A stretch of DNA of 64,000 nt from Blastomonas ursincola (GTDB taxonomy: Bacteria; Pseudomonadota; Alphaproteobacteria; Sphingomonadales; Sphingomonadaceae): assembly GCF_013607875.1 (NCBI RefSeq), contig NZ_VDES01000001.1, positions 124,001 to 188,000 on the forward strand, read 5' to 3'. Positions within the stretch are counted from its first letter, which is position 1. The number at the start of each line of letters is the position of its first letter. The position numbers and the translations under genes were made by a program. The notes below the pieces were generated by a model. That model saw nothing but the letters and a program-made list of their open reading frames with translations, searched no databases and was not told where the DNA came from. Shown here one piece after another: positions 36,490 to 46,606 of the stretch.

Positions 36490-38409
36490 ATGATACGCCC
36501 GGGCAAGCTGATCACCCGCAATTCGCTGAACATCACGTTCAATCGCCGCACCATGCTGATCGGCGGGGCGCAGGGGCTGGTCGGCGCGATCCTGGCCGCG
36601 CGCATGGCCTATATCTCGGTGGTCGAGAACGAGCGCTACAAGATGCTGTCGGAGAGCAACCGGGTCAACCTGACGCTCATCCCGCCGCGCCGGGGCTGGA
36701 TCATCGACCGCAATGGCAAGCCGCTCGCCAACAACAAGGCCGATTTCCGCGTCGACCTCATTCCGCAGCGCGTGCGCGATGTCGACGGCACGATCGACCA
36801 GCTGGCGACCATCCTGAAGATGACGCCGGACAAGGTCGACGATCTGCGTGCGGCGATGAAGGACGCGCGCGGGCTGCAGCCGGTGCCGGTCGCGGCGGGG
36901 CTGAGCTACGAGGATTTTGCCGCGCTTTCGGTCCGCCTGCCCGATCTGCCCGGTGTCGCGCCGCAGCGCGGCTTTTCGCGCCAATATCCCACCGGCGCGG
37001 CGGTCGGCCATCTGCTCGGCTATGTCGGCATCGCCAATGCCGAGGAATATGAAGAAAACAAGAACCCGCTGCTGATCACGCCGGGCTTCAAGATCGGCAA
37101 GGATGGGCTGGAGAAATATTTCGAGCCGCAGCTTCAGGGCAAGCCGGGTGCGCGCAAGGTCGAGGTGACCGCCCGCGGCAAGATCGTCCGCGAACTGGGC
37201 GTGCAGGAAGACGTGCCCGGCAAGCCGCTCAAGCTCACCATCGATGGCGGGCTGCAGGAGTTCGTCGCGCGCCGCATGGGCCGCGAGTCGGGCGCTGCGG
37301 TGGTGATCGACTGCCAGACCGGCGGCATCCTCGCCTTCTCGTCGATGCCCTGCTTCGACCCCAACAGCTTTTCCGACGGCATCGGGCGTTTGGAATATGC
37401 GATGCTGTCGCAGGACGAGCGTGTGCCGCTGCTCAACAAGGCGACGCGCGGGCTCTATCCGCCCGGATCGACGCTCAAGCCCATGGCCGCGGTCGCCTGC
37501 CTGCAGCATGGCGTCGATCCCGAAGAGACGATCAACTGCCCCGGTGGCTATCGCCTCGGCAACCGCTTCTACCAGTGCCTGGGGCGTCACGGCCCGGTCA
37601 ACATGGTCCGTGCGATCGAGAAGAGCTGCAACACCTATTTCTATGCGCAAGCGCACCGGCTTGGGTACGACAAGATCGCGATGGTCGCGCGCGAAATGGG
37701 TCTGGGCGAGGATTTCAACCTTGCCGGGCTCAATCAGCGCTATGGCACCATTCCCGACAGCGAATGGAAGATGCGCAAGTTCAAGCAGGCATGGACCGCG
37801 TCGGACTCGCTCAATGCGGTCATTGGCCAGGGCTATGTGATCTGCAATCCGCTGCAACTGGCGGTCATGGTCGCGCGGCTGGCCTCGGGTCGAAAGCTCT
37901 ATCCGCATCTCATCCCGGACAACAGGGTCGCCCCCACCCTCCCCTATCCTCCCGAGCATCTCGCGATCGCGCATCAGGGCATGGCGCAGGTGGTGAGCCA
38001 GGGTACGGCGGCGCGCTCCAAATTGCCGCTCGAGGGCATCGCCATGGCCGGCAAGACCGGCACCGCGCAGGTGCGCGGGCTCGGATCGGGCAGCCGGGGC
38101 GGCGCGGGCGTGCCGTGGAAATATCGCGACCACGGCCTGTTCGTCTGCTTTGCGCCAGTCGAGCAGCCGCTTTATGCCGCTGCCGTGGTCATCGAGCATG
38201 GCCTTGGCGGTTCGCGCGCGGCAGCCCCTGTCGCCAAGGATTTCATGACCTATATGTTCGACCCGCAAAAGGCGATGGACAGCCTGCTCGCGATGGAAGC
38301 TGGCTGGGGCGGCAACATCCAGGAACGGATGGCCTCCGAATTCGCGTCGTTCCGCGCACGCGCCGAGGGCCGCGTGGCCGAGCCTCCGCCGCAAGAGGCC
38401 GCCGACTGA
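36490..38409 (+). CDS. mrdA: PBP2, elongation-specific peptidoglycan transpeptidase
   Basis: 639 residues, class B penicillin-binding protein cross-linking peptidoglycan during elongation. There is one N-terminal membrane helix (about 18-40), a pedestal domain with IPPRRGWIIDRNGKPLANNK, and a transpeptidase domain with the active-site STLK (Ser at about 327, YPPGSTLKPM), SCN (EKSCNTYFY) and KTGT (about 522-525). The stop overlaps the rodA start in TGATG, so the transpeptidase and its partner glycosyltransferase are made together. Confidence 0.96.
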   Translation: MIRPGKLITRNSLNITFNRRTMLIGGAQGLVGAILAARMAYISVVENERYKMLSESNRVNLTLIPPRRGWIIDRNGKPLANNKADFRVDLIPQRVRDVDGTIDQLATILKMTPDKVDDLRAAMKDARGLQPVPVAAGLSYEDFAALSVRLPDLPGVAPQRGFSRQYPTGAAVGHLLGYVGIANAEEYEENKNPLLITPGFKIGKDGLEKYFEPQLQGKPGARKVEVTARGKIVRELGVQEDVPGKPLKLTIDGGLQEFVARRMGRESGAAVVIDCQTGGILAFSSMPCFDPNSFSDGIGRLEYAMLSQDERVPLLNKATRGLYPPGSTLKPMAAVACLQHGVDPEETINCPGGYRLGNRFYQCLGRHGPVNMVRAIEKSCNTYFYAQAHRLGYDKIAMVAREMGLGEDFNLAGLNQRYGTIPDSEWKMRKFKQAWTASDSLNAVIGQGYVICNPLQLAVMVARLASGRKLYPHLIPDNRVAPTLPYPPEHLAIAHQGMAQVVSQGTAARSKLPLEGIAMAGKTGTAQVRGLGSGSRGGAGVPWKYRDHGLFVCFAPVEQPLYAAAVVIEHGLGGSRAAAPVAKDFMTYMFDPQKAMDSLLAMEAGWGGNIQERMASEFASFRARAEGRVAEPPPQEAAD

Positions 38410-39530
38410 TGCTGGCCTTCGTTCCCCGCCCGGTGGCGGAGCTGCCGTGGCAGATCATCTTCATTACCGTCGCCATCGCCGGGTTCGGCGTCATCGTACT
38501 CTATTCGGCCGCCGGGGGCAGCGTCTCGCCCTGGGCAGGCATTCATGCGCTGCGCTTCGTCGTGTTCCTTGCAATGGCGCTGGTGATCCGGCTGTTCAGC
38601 GAGAATTTCGTCAAATGGGGCACCTTCCCCGCTTATGCAGTGTTTGCGGTATTGCTGCTGCTCGTCGAGCTCGCAGGCGCGGTGAAAGGCGGCAGCCAGC
38701 GCTGGATCGAACTGGGTTTCATCCGGCTGCAACCGTCCGAATTCATGAAACCGCTGGTGGTGCTCGCCATTGCGCGCTTCTACGAGATGCTGCCCATTGG
38801 GCAGGCGCGCAGCTGGTCGGCGATCTGGCCACCGCTGGTGCTGATCGGCGTGCCCTGGTTCCTCGTCATGACCCAGCCCGATCTCGGCACCTCGATCGCG
38901 GTGATGACCGGGGGTGTCACCGTGATGTTCCTCGCGGGCGTCCCCTTGCGCCTTTTCATCGGTGCGGGCCTCGCCGGCGCGGCCTTCGTTCCCTTCGCCT
39001 TCTTCTTCCTGCTCAAGGAATATCAGCAGAACCGCGTGCTGATCTTCCTCGATCCGGAAAGCGATCCGCTGGGTACCGGTTATCATATCAGCCAGTCGAA
39101 GATCGCGATCGGATCGGGCGGCATCGGCGGCAAGGGCTATTTGCAGGGATCGCAGAGCCATCTCGACTATCTGCCCGAAGGCCATACCGATTTCGTCTTC
39201 GCGACGATGGCAGAGGAATGGGGCTTGATCGGCGGATTGTTCGTGATCGTGATGTTCGCCCTGCTGCTGCGCTGGTCGACCGTCGTTTCGCTCAACGCGC
39301 CCAGCCGCTTCGGCAAGCTGGCAGGTGGCGGGCTCACCATGGTCATCTTCTTCTATATCGCCATCAACATGCTGATGGTGATGGGCCTTGCCCCGGTCGT
39401 CGGTATCCCCCTCCCGTTCCTGAGCTATGGCGGGTCGTCGATGATGACGATCATGATCTGTATCGGCCTGCTGATGGGCATCGAGCGCAACACCAGGCAG
39501 GGCGGCGGCGGGGGTCGCCTGCTCCCTTGA
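38409..39530 (+). CDS. rodA: RodA, SEDS peptidoglycan glycosyltransferase
   Basis: 373 residues with about ten membrane helices, SEDS family. It polymerises lipid II into glycan strands together with PBP2. Typical segments are KGGSQRWIELGFIRLQPSEF, TQPDLGTSIAVMTGGV, ISQSKIAIGSGGIGGKGYL, LPEGHTDFVFATMAEEWGL and VVGIPLPFLSYGGSSMM. The ATG at 38409 shares its A with the mrdA stop. It is the last gene of the mre operon; tRNA-Lys follows after about 160 bases. Confidence 0.95.
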   Translation: MLAFVPRPVAELPWQIIFITVAIAGFGVIVLYSAAGGSVSPWAGIHALRFVVFLAMALVIRLFSENFVKWGTFPAYAVFAVLLLLVELAGAVKGGSQRWIELGFIRLQPSEFMKPLVVLAIARFYEMLPIGQARSWSAIWPPLVLIGVPWFLVMTQPDLGTSIAVMTGGVTVMFLAGVPLRLFIGAGLAGAAFVPFAFFFLLKEYQQNRVLIFLDPESDPLGTGYHISQSKIAIGSGGIGGKGYLQGSQSHLDYLPEGHTDFVFATMAEEWGLIGGLFVIVMFALLLRWSTVVSLNAPSRFGKLAGGGLTMVIFFYIAINMLMVMGLAPVVGIPLPFLSYGGSSMMTIMICIGLLMGIERNTRQGGGGGRLLP

Positions 39531-39693
39531 GCGACGAAGAAAGGGTACTGCTTCCCAGGCTTTCGAGGCGCCGCTGTGCCCACCACAAAATTCTGCAAAA
39601 AAGCCAAAAAAGCTCTTCCCATCCCCGCCCGATCCTATATAGGCAGCGCTCTCCCGGCGGTCGCTGATTCGAGCGGACCTGCCAAGGATGGAT

Positions 39694-39769
<76 letters not shown>

Positions 39770-40227
39770 AACCTTCCCAAGCTTCACAAGCAGACAGGCC
39801 TCCCCGACTACGGGCTCGGGGGCCGCGCCACTATACAATTGCTTCACAATTGGCGGGTTCCCGCCTTCCCGGTCGCGCGCCTTTGGCGGCATTGCGCTGC
39901 ACGATGCTGGTTTCCGCAAGGCCCAGCCCGATCTTCTGAACTTTCTGCACCGGACCGGACAAAGTCACCGTCAGGAGGAACATGAATTCCGTGCCTGGCG
40001 ACTGATGTGACCTGACCAATTCCGAAGCCAACAAAGGCTTGCCACTGGCAGCAGTACCGACGGCTTGCTGCACGCGACGACCATGAGCACATACCGCACA
40101 ATCGGCTAATTCGGCGCTTCGCTTTGATAATCCTGTGTATTGAACGGGTTCGCGGCTGCCAGCACTATCGCATGGCTACGATCGCCTGCGCATCCGCTTT
40201 TCAGGTTGACACCTTCGCAGCGATCGT
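39770..40227. other. About 460-base stretch without a convincing gene, downstream of tRNA-Lys
   Basis: Several short open frames run on both strands. The most protein-like is minus 39831-40073, about 80 residues containing KPLLASELVRSHQSPGTEFM; I cannot assign it, and it lacks a ribosome site. It may be a decayed gene fragment. I saw no second copy of the tRNA 3' end and no integrase, so an insertion scar is only a possibility. The right end carries the promoter and operator of the GH2 gene. Confidence 0.5.
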
Positions 40228-40229
40228 AT

Positions 40230-40242
40230 TTGGTCTAACCAA
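40230..40242 (+). promoter_or_regulatory. GntR/UxuR-type operator upstream of the GH2 gene
   Basis: TTGGTCTAACCAA is a perfect TTGGT-N3-ACCAA palindrome, 18 bases before the ATG. It resembles the ATTGGT...ACCAAT operators of FCD-type GntR regulators such as UxuR/ExuR. A regulator of this type is encoded at 45820-46605. Confidence 0.7.
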
Positions 40243-40260
40243 TAATCAGGGAGTGGTGCT

Positions 40261-42996
40261 ATGACTAGGGAACACCGCATGCGAGCGTGCGCGATGCATC
40301 GCGTGGCTGGCGCAGCACTGGGTATGGCGGCAATGTGCATGCCCGCCCCTTCCCTCGCACAAGGCTCAGCCCCTACTGGCGCCATGCCCCATCCTGTTCG
40401 CGCGGCTGCGAGTACCGCCCGATCGGTGACGCCGCTCAGTGATGGCTGGCGCTTCCTGTTCGGCGAGGCACCAGATGGCGTGACCGGCGCGGACTTCGAT
40501 GACCGTGAGTGGCAGCCCGTGAGCCTTCCGCACAGCTGGAACCGCATGGGCAATTACACTGCCCAGCGCGCCGAGAGCACGGACGTGCGTCAAGGCACCG
40601 GCTGGTATCGGCTGCGGCTAGACAAGCCTGTGCCTGCCAAGGGCAAGCGCGCGATCCTGCAGTTTGACGGCGTCGGGGCAATCGCGGATCTCTGGGTCAA
40701 TGGCCAGCATGTCGGCCAGCACAAGGGCGCGTTCTCGCGCTTCCGGTTCGATATCACGGATTTTCTCAAGCCGGGTCTACCCAACATCATCGTCGTGCGC
40801 GCGGACAACAGCAAGCCCGAGCCAGGCAGCACTACCGAGCATGTCATCCCGCTGGGCGGCGACTTCTTCATCCATGGCGGGCTGTACCGCGGCGTGTCGC
40901 TGATCGAGACCGATGCCGCTTCGATCGACCTGATGGATCATGGCGGGCCCGGCATCTATGTCTCGACGCCCTCGGTCACTGCCGAACGAGCCGAAGTTTC
41001 CGTGCTGACCCGACTGCGCAATTCCGGGGCCAAGCCGCGCAAGCTCGCCGTGGTCGCGCACATCGCCGATGCCGATGGCCGGACTGTCGCCAACGCGACC
41101 GTGCCCGCCCGGCAGCTTGGCGCAGGCGAGACGCACGAATTGACCACGTCGCTCGTCCTCACCAATCCAAGGCTGTGGCAGGGCCGCGCCGACCCCTATC
41201 TCTATTCGGTCACGGTCGAGCTTCGCGAGGGTGCCCGCGTGATCGACAGCGTCACCGAACCGCTTGGTGTGCGCAGCTTCGCCTGGGATGCCGACAAGGG
41301 CTTCATCCTCAACGACAAGCCGATGCGGCTGCACGGCGCTTCGCGGCATCAGGACTGGCAAGGCAAAGGCTGGGCACTGAGCCCGGAGGATCATGCCACC
41401 GACATGGCGATCATGGCCGAAATGGGCGTCAACACCGTGCGCCACGCGCATTACCAGCACGCCCAGGAATGGAGCGACCTTGCCGATCAGAGCGGTATGG
41501 TGGTGAAGGCCGAACTGCCTTTCGTCCACCAGTCTGCGTTCGACGAATCGCTGCCCGCCCCCGAGCTCGTCGCCAATGCGCGCGCGCAGCTCACCGAGCT
41601 GATCCGGCAGAATTACAACCATCCCTCGATCATGCTGTGGTCGGTGGGCAACGAGATCGATATCGGCGCGGCGATCATGGCACTGATGAAGGGCGGCAAG
41701 GGTGCGCCCGCCAAGTCGCGCGACATGCTGGTCGAACTCAATGCGCTGGCGAAGCGCGAAGATCCGAGCCGCCCGACGCTCTATGCCGATTGCTGCGAAG
41801 GCATACCATCGCCCCTGTCGCGTCCGGGCGCGCAGGTGCTGAACGACGTCACCGATGTGGTCGGGCTCAACCGCTATTTCGGTTGGTATTACGGCCAGCC
41901 GCAGGATCTGTCGCGCGCGCTCGACGCCTTGCACGCGCGCTATCCGGGCCGGGCGATGACCGTCACCGAATATGGCGCAGGCGGGGCCTTCACCCAGCAT
42001 ACCGACAATCCATTGGGCGGACCGGTCAACGCCAATGGCCGCCCGCATCCCGAGGAATTCCAGGCCTGGGTGCACGAGGAAAACTGGAAGGCCCTGCAAA
42101 AGGCCCCGTTCCTCTCGGCAAGCTGGATCTGGAACATGTTCGACTTCGCCTCGACCGCGCGGGAGGAAGGCGAGGCCTATGACCTCAACGACAAGGGCCT
42201 GGTCAGCCATGACCGCAAGACGCGCAAGGACGCCTTCTATTTCTACAAGGCGCAATGGTCCGACGAGCCGGTGCTGTATCTGACCGGCAGGCGTTATATC
42301 GACCGCGCCTATCCGGTGGTCGATGTGCGCGCCTATAGCAACGCGCCGCGCGCCAGCCTGACGGTGAACGGCCAGGCCATCGGCACGGTGGACTGCCCCG
42401 ATCGCATCTGCGTCTGGCCCGGCGTGCGGTTGCGCGCAGGGAATAATCAGGTCGCCGCCTCGGCCGAGCGCGACGGCAAGGTGCTGACCGACAGCGTCAG
42501 CTGGACCGCGCCCGATGCCACGAAGGGGCTGCATGTGCGTGCCGGGCATCTCACCGGCCTGACGACGTCGGCTGGGCTCCGCTTCGGGTCGGACAATTTC
42601 TTCACCGGCGGCCAGGCACCCGAATTGCGCATGGCAGGCCGCACCAGGGTCGCACCCAGCAACGTCACCGGGACCGGCGACCCCGAGCTTTACGCCTCCT
42701 ATCGCCAGGGCGCGTTCAGTTACGACCTGCCACTGCCCGACGGCCGCTGGACGGTGACCTTGCACATGTTCGAACCCGAAGCCGATACCGCCAAGGCGGC
42801 TGCGCGCAGCATCACCGTGCTCGCCAATGGCAAGCCCGTGCTGACCGGCTTCAACCCTGCCAAGGCTGCTGGCGGATCGCTCAAGGCGGTAACGCGCAGC
42901 TTCGACCTGGCATCGCAAGGCGGGCTGAAGCTCGATTTCAACGGTGGCGACAGCGGTGCGGTGGTCTCGGCCATCTCGGTAATCCCGGCGCGCTGA
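40261..42996 (+). CDS. Secreted GH2 glycoside hydrolase, probable beta-glucuronidase
   Basis: 911 residues. A signal peptide (about 1-34, cleavage near SLAQG) is followed by a GH2 sugar-binding domain (PLSDGWRFLFGEAP, LPHSWN, QGTGWYRLRL), an immunoglobulin-like domain and a TIM barrel. Acid/base Glu is at about 465 (LWSVGNEID) and nucleophile Glu at about 570 (TVTEYGAGG). A DUF4982-like domain (SNAPRASLTVNGQAIGTVDC) and a C-terminal malectin-like domain follow. GH2 covers galactosidases, mannosidases and glucuronidases; the neighbouring uxaC, uxuB and manD genes point to glucuronide cleavage. A terminator follows it and an operator precedes it. Confidence 0.87.
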   Translation: MTREHRMRACAMHRVAGAALGMAAMCMPAPSLAQGSAPTGAMPHPVRAAASTARSVTPLSDGWRFLFGEAPDGVTGADFDDREWQPVSLPHSWNRMGNYTAQRAESTDVRQGTGWYRLRLDKPVPAKGKRAILQFDGVGAIADLWVNGQHVGQHKGAFSRFRFDITDFLKPGLPNIIVVRADNSKPEPGSTTEHVIPLGGDFFIHGGLYRGVSLIETDAASIDLMDHGGPGIYVSTPSVTAERAEVSVLTRLRNSGAKPRKLAVVAHIADADGRTVANATVPARQLGAGETHELTTSLVLTNPRLWQGRADPYLYSVTVELREGARVIDSVTEPLGVRSFAWDADKGFILNDKPMRLHGASRHQDWQGKGWALSPEDHATDMAIMAEMGVNTVRHAHYQHAQEWSDLADQSGMVVKAELPFVHQSAFDESLPAPELVANARAQLTELIRQNYNHPSIMLWSVGNEIDIGAAIMALMKGGKGAPAKSRDMLVELNALAKREDPSRPTLYADCCEGIPSPLSRPGAQVLNDVTDVVGLNRYFGWYYGQPQDLSRALDALHARYPGRAMTVTEYGAGGAFTQHTDNPLGGPVNANGRPHPEEFQAWVHEENWKALQKAPFLSASWIWNMFDFASTAREEGEAYDLNDKGLVSHDRKTRKDAFYFYKAQWSDEPVLYLTGRRYIDRAYPVVDVRAYSNAPRASLTVNGQAIGTVDCPDRICVWPGVRLRAGNNQVAASAERDGKVLTDSVSWTAPDATKGLHVRAGHLTGLTTSAGLRFGSDNFFTGGQAPELRMAGRTRVAPSNVTGTGDPELYASYRQGAFSYDLPLPDGRWTVTLHMFEPEADTAKAAARSITVLANGKPVLTGFNPAKAAGGSLKAVTRSFDLASQGGLKLDFNGGDSGAVVSAISVIPAR

Positions 42997-43017
42997 GAGG
43001 CAGTTTCTACTCCCCTT

Positions 43018-43045
43018 GGCCGGGCCACGCGCCCGGCCCCTTTTT
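43018..43045 (+). terminator. Rho-independent terminator after the GH2 gene
   Basis: GGCCGGGC and GCCCGGCC form a perfect 8-bp stem around CACGC, followed by CC and five Ts. It separates the GH2 gene from the transporter gene, whose start lies 17 bases later. Confidence 0.8.
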
Positions 43046-43061
43046 CCGTGAAGGCAGACCG

Positions 43062-44327
43062 ATGAACGCAATTCGGACCGGGCGCTTGCGCTGGTGGATC
43101 ATCGGTCTGGTGACCCTGGGGACGATCCTGAACTATCTCGCGCGCTCGACGCTCTCGGTCGCCGCCCCCACGCTGAAGACCGAATTCGCGATGACGACCG
43201 AGCAATATAGCTGGGTCGTGCTCGCGTTTCAGGCGAGCTATACGGTGATGCAGACCGTCGCAGGCACGGTGCTCGATGCGCTGGGCACGCGGCTCGGCTT
43301 CTTCCTGTTCGCGATCGGCTGGGCACTTTCGAACATGGCGCACGCCTTTGCCACCGGATGGGCCAGCCTGGCCTTTTTCCGCACATTGCTTGGCGCGACT
43401 GAGGCGGCGGCGATCCCAGCCGGGGCCAAGACCGTCGCGACCTGGTTCCCGCCGCGCGAACGCTCGCTCGCCACCAGCCTGTTCCAGATGGGCACCAGCG
43501 TGGGCAACATGATCGCGCCGCCTTTGGTCGCCTTCTGCATTCTCGCCTGGAACTGGGAGGCGGCGTTCGTCGTCACCGGGGTGCTCAGCCTGGTCTGGGC
43601 AGGGCTGTGGTGGTTCGGCTATCGCGATCCAGCCGAGCATCCCCGGCTCTCGCAACGGGAGCGCGACCTGATCGAGGCGGGGCGCGCCGAGGATGTCGCC
43701 GCCAAGCCGGCGACCAAGCGCGACGTGCTGCGCAGCCGTTCGTTCTGGGCGATCGCGACACCGCGTTTCCTGTCCGAACCGGCGTGGCAGACGTTCAATT
43801 TTTTCATCCCGCTCTATCTGGTCTCGGCGTGGAATCTCGATCTCAAGGCGATCGCGCTCTGGGCCTGGCTGCCCTTTCTCGCGGCCGATTTCGGCAGTCT
43901 GGCCGCAGGGGTGCTGCCCGGCTGGCTGATGAAACGCGGGACGGGGCTGATCGCCAGCCGCAAGATCACGATGACGATCGGCGCGCTGTGCATGGCCGGC
44001 CCGGCCTGCATCGGGCTTGCGACCTCGCCCGGCATGGCCATTGCGCTGTTCTGCATCGGCGGCTTTGCGCACCAGATGCTCAATGGCGCGCTGATCACCT
44101 TGTGCGCCGATGTGTTCGACAAGAAGACCGTCGGCACCGCGAGCGGCATGGCGGGGACATCGGCCTGGATCGGCGGCATGCTGTTCACGCTGCTGATCGG
44201 GCAGAGCGCGGACACGTTCGGCTATGATCCGCTGTTCGCCGCGCTCGCCGGGCTCGATCTGGTCGCGGCCGTGGTGCTGTGGACGCTGCTGAAGGACTCC
44301 GGTCAGAAAGTGCCTTCAGCAGCGTGA
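43062..44327 (+). CDS. ExuT-like hexuronate MFS transporter
   Basis: 421 residues with twelve predicted membrane helices, MFS anion:cation symporter family. The opening LRWWIIGLVTLGTILNYLAR followed by STLSVAAPTL closely follows E. coli ExuT, and GATEAAAIPAGAKTVATWFP plus FQMGTSVGNMIAPPLVAF are typical of the family. It would carry glucuronate or galacturonate into the cytoplasm with protons. The gene lies between the secreted GH2 enzyme and manD; its stop is only ten bases from the convergent manD stop. Confidence 0.87.
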   Translation: MNAIRTGRLRWWIIGLVTLGTILNYLARSTLSVAAPTLKTEFAMTTEQYSWVVLAFQASYTVMQTVAGTVLDALGTRLGFFLFAIGWALSNMAHAFATGWASLAFFRTLLGATEAAAIPAGAKTVATWFPPRERSLATSLFQMGTSVGNMIAPPLVAFCILAWNWEAAFVVTGVLSLVWAGLWWFGYRDPAEHPRLSQRERDLIEAGRAEDVAAKPATKRDVLRSRSFWAIATPRFLSEPAWQTFNFFIPLYLVSAWNLDLKAIALWAWLPFLAADFGSLAAGVLPGWLMKRGTGLIASRKITMTIGALCMAGPACIGLATSPGMAIALFCIGGFAHQMLNGALITLCADVFDKKTVGTASGMAGTSAWIGGMLFTLLIGQSADTFGYDPLFAALAGLDLVAAVVLWTLLKDSGQKVPSAA

Positions 44328-44337
44328 GTAGCAGCGC

Positions 44338-45546
44338 TCACCAGTTCCACATCGTCCCGTCCTCGAGCCGCGCAACGGGCAGATAGGCGGGCTTGTAGGG
44401 ATATTTCGCCGCCAGCGCCTCATCGATGTCGACGCCATGGCCAGGCGTCTCGCCGCAATACATCAATCCCGCCTCGAACCGGTAATCGTGCGGGAAGACG
44501 GCGTCAGTGGCTTCGGTGTGCCGCATATATTCCTGGATGCCGAAATTGGGCACCCAGCTGTCGAAATGCAGTGCGCAGCCCATGGTGACCGGCGACAGGT
44601 CGGTCGCCCCGTGGCAGCCGGTGCGCACCTGGTACAGGCTGGCGAGATCTGCAATCCGGCGCAGATGCGTGAGCCCCCCTGCCCCCACGACGGTGGCGCG
44701 GATATAGTCGATCAACTGGTTCTGGATCAGGTCCTTGCAATCCCAGATGGTGTTGAAGATCTCGCCCACCGCCAGCGGGGTGACCGTGTGCTGGCGCACC
44801 AGCCGGAACGCCTCTTGGTTCTCCGCGGGAGTGCAATCCTCGAGCCAGAACAGCTGATAGGGCTCGAGCATCTTACCGAGATTCGCCGCTTCCTGCGGGG
44901 TGTAACGATGATGCCCATCGTGCAGCAGATGTTGGTCGAAACCATAGGTCTTGCGCAGCTCCTCGAACAGCTTCGGCACATAGTTCAGCGCCTTGCGCGT
45001 GTCCCAGCCGGTGACAGAGGGCAGGCTGGCATCCGCCGGCTCGTAATAGAGCTTGCCGCGGCCTACCCCATAGGCGTCCTTGATACCGGGAACGCCGGTC
45101 TGCGCGCGGATCGCCTTGTAGCCCATGTCGATATAATGGCCGACCGCCTCGACCGTCTCGGCAATGTCGCTGCCATTGGCATGGCCATAGACCAGCACGC
45201 CGTCGCGGCTGCGTCCGCCGAGCAGCTGGTAAAGCGGCATGCCCGCCATCTTCGCCTTGATGTCCCACAGCGCCATGTCGACCGCCGCGATCGCGCGCAT
45301 CGTCACCGGGCCGCGCCGCCAATAGGCACCGCGATAGAGATATTGCCAGATATCCTCGATCCGCTGCGGGTCCATGCCGATCAGACAGGGGATGACATGA
45401 TCCTCGAGATAGGAGACGACGGACAGCTCTCGCCCGTTCAGCGTCGCATCGCCAATGCCGTACACGCCCTGATCGGTCTCGATCTTGAGCGTCACGAAAT
45501 TGCGTCCGGGACATGTCACGATCACTTTGGCCGATTGTATCTTCAT
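44338..45546 (-). CDS. manD: D-mannonate dehydratase (enolase superfamily)
   Basis: 402 residues. It dehydrates D-mannonate to 2-keto-3-deoxy-D-gluconate, replacing the unrelated UxuA. All residues reported for the Novosphingobium aromaticivorans enzyme fall at the same numbers here: Arg147 (AIRAQT), Tyr159, Asp210 and His212 (LLHDGHH), Glu236 (FWLEDC) and Glu262 (VGEIFN). The substrate-loop and metal-binding Glu/Asp pattern is that of ManD/RspA. It is divergent from the gntR-uxaC-uxuB operon and preceded by operator-like palindromes. Confidence 0.95.
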   Translation of the reverse strand: MKIQSAKVIVTCPGRNFVTLKIETDQGVYGIGDATLNGRELSVVSYLEDHVIPCLIGMDPQRIEDIWQYLYRGAYWRRGPVTMRAIAAVDMALWDIKAKMAGMPLYQLLGGRSRDGVLVYGHANGSDIAETVEAVGHYIDMGYKAIRAQTGVPGIKDAYGVGRGKLYYEPADASLPSVTGWDTRKALNYVPKLFEELRKTYGFDQHLLHDGHHRYTPQEAANLGKMLEPYQLFWLEDCTPAENQEAFRLVRQHTVTPLAVGEIFNTIWDCKDLIQNQLIDYIRATVVGAGGLTHLRRIADLASLYQVRTGCHGATDLSPVTMGCALHFDSWVPNFGIQEYMRHTEATDAVFPHDYRFEAGLMYCGETPGHGVDIDEALAAKYPYKPAYLPVARLEDGTMWNW

Positions 45547-45585
45547 GAGATACGCCTCTCCCCTGCTGAAACTCGTCTGCCGCCA

Positions 45586-45598
45586 TTGGTAACGCCCG
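45586..45598. promoter_or_regulatory. Weak operator-like half site near manD
   Basis: TTGGTAACGCCCG keeps the left TTGGT and a GCC in place of ACC, 40 bases ahead of the manD start. It could be a secondary binding site of the GntR regulator. Confidence 0.35.
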
Positions 45599-45618
45599 AC
45601 GCATCAAATGCAACACAA

Positions 45619-45631
45619 TTGGTAATACCTA
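45619..45631. promoter_or_regulatory. GntR-type operator in the manD-gntR divergent region
   Basis: TTGGTAATACCTA matches TTGGT-N3-ACCAA with one mismatch. It sits about 73 bases ahead of manD in the shared control region. Confidence 0.6.
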
Positions 45632-45787
45632 TTTTCCAGAATGTGTCTGAAACCAGCCCGATCCTGGCGCCTAACGCTCCAAAACGCTGCCTAACAGGGG
45701 AGATGATGCGAGCGCCGGACCATGCTTTAGGCCTTGTCGTGGGCTTGGCGGCTGTGGCATGGGAATTCCGTGGCCGATTGCATCCAA

Positions 45788-45800
45788 TTGGTCAGGCCTT
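45788..45800. promoter_or_regulatory. Possible autoregulatory operator before the gntR gene
   Basis: TTGGTCAGGCCTT has a full left half and a degenerate right half of TTGGT-N3-ACCAA. It ends 20 bases before the regulator ATG, close to its ribosome site CAGGAG. Confidence 0.35.
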
Positions 45801-45819
45801 TGATCAGGAGCTGCTGCAC

Positions 45820-46605
45820 ATGGCGCGACCCAGGAAGAACGCCCCCGCGATCGAGGCGGTGCCGCCGCCCGAGCGGCTCTACCAGAAGCTGGCCAAGGAT
45901 CTCTTTTCCGATCTGGTCGCGGGCCGCTATGCCGTGGGTGACCGCCTGCCCGCCGAGCGCGAGCTTTCGGTCCAGTACAATGTCTCGCGTCCCGCTGTTC
46001 GGGAAGCGATGATCGCGCTCGAAGTCCAGGGGCTGATCGAAGTGCGCATCGGTTCGGGCGCCTATGTGCGCAAGCTGCCGGGCGAAACCGACGCACCGGG
46101 CTTCACCGTGACCGCGTTCGAGCTGATGGAGGCGCGGCTGCTGATCGAGGGCGAAGCGGCGGCGCTTGCCGCGGTGCACATTCGCGAAGACGAACTGGAC
46201 GAGCTCGAACGCCTGGTCGCCGAGATCGAGCGCGAGAACCTTATGCCCGGCGGCAGCACGCATGCCGACCAGGCCTTTCACATGCTGATCGCCACCGCGA
46301 CGCGCAATGCGGTGATCCGCAACCAGATCGAGGAAATGTGGCGGTTGCGGTCGACCTCGCCCAATTGCGCGCTGCTGCTCGAAAAGGCACGCACCGCCAA
46401 TGTCCAGCCGGTGGTCGAAGAGCACAAGGCGGTGTTGGATGCCCTGCGCGCGCGCGATCCTGCAGCGGCGCGGGCGGCAATGCGCGGCCATATGTCCGCC
46501 GTTATCAATCACCTGCTGTTCGCGACCGAGGAAGAGGCTATTGAAGCCGCGCGGCGCAATGTCGCCTCGACCCGCGAACGCTATGCAAGGGCAGCGCAAC
46601 TCTGA
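45820..46605 (+). CDS. GntR-family (FadR/FCD) regulator of hexuronate genes
   Basis: 261 residues. An N-terminal winged helix-turn-helix (about 20-85; GDRLPAERELSVQYNVSRPA then VREAMIALEVQGLIEVRIGS) is followed by an all-helical FCD ligand domain. Metal/ligand residues may include the Asp/His in HADQAFHMLIA and HKAVLDALRARDPAAARAAM. FCD regulators of uronate genes (UxuR, ExuR) are repressors released by the sugar acid. The start has CAGGAG nine bases upstream; the frame is open much further back, over the divergent manD gene, but that part is not coding. It begins the gntR-uxaC-uxuB operon, ending one base before uxaC. Confidence 0.9.
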   Translation: MARPRKNAPAIEAVPPPERLYQKLAKDLFSDLVAGRYAVGDRLPAERELSVQYNVSRPAVREAMIALEVQGLIEVRIGSGAYVRKLPGETDAPGFTVTAFELMEARLLIEGEAAALAAVHIREDELDELERLVAEIERENLMPGGSTHADQAFHMLIATATRNAVIRNQIEEMWRLRSTSPNCALLLEKARTANVQPVVEEHKAVLDALRARDPAAARAAMRGHMSAVINHLLFATEEEAIEAARRNVASTRERYARAAQL

Positions 46606-46606
46606 C

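Noticed and set aside
44437-45819. Long in-frame upstream extension of the GntR regulator gene
   Set aside because: It overlaps the whole of manD in antisense and the operators; the ATG at 45820 has a good ribosome site and the usual GntR N-terminus.
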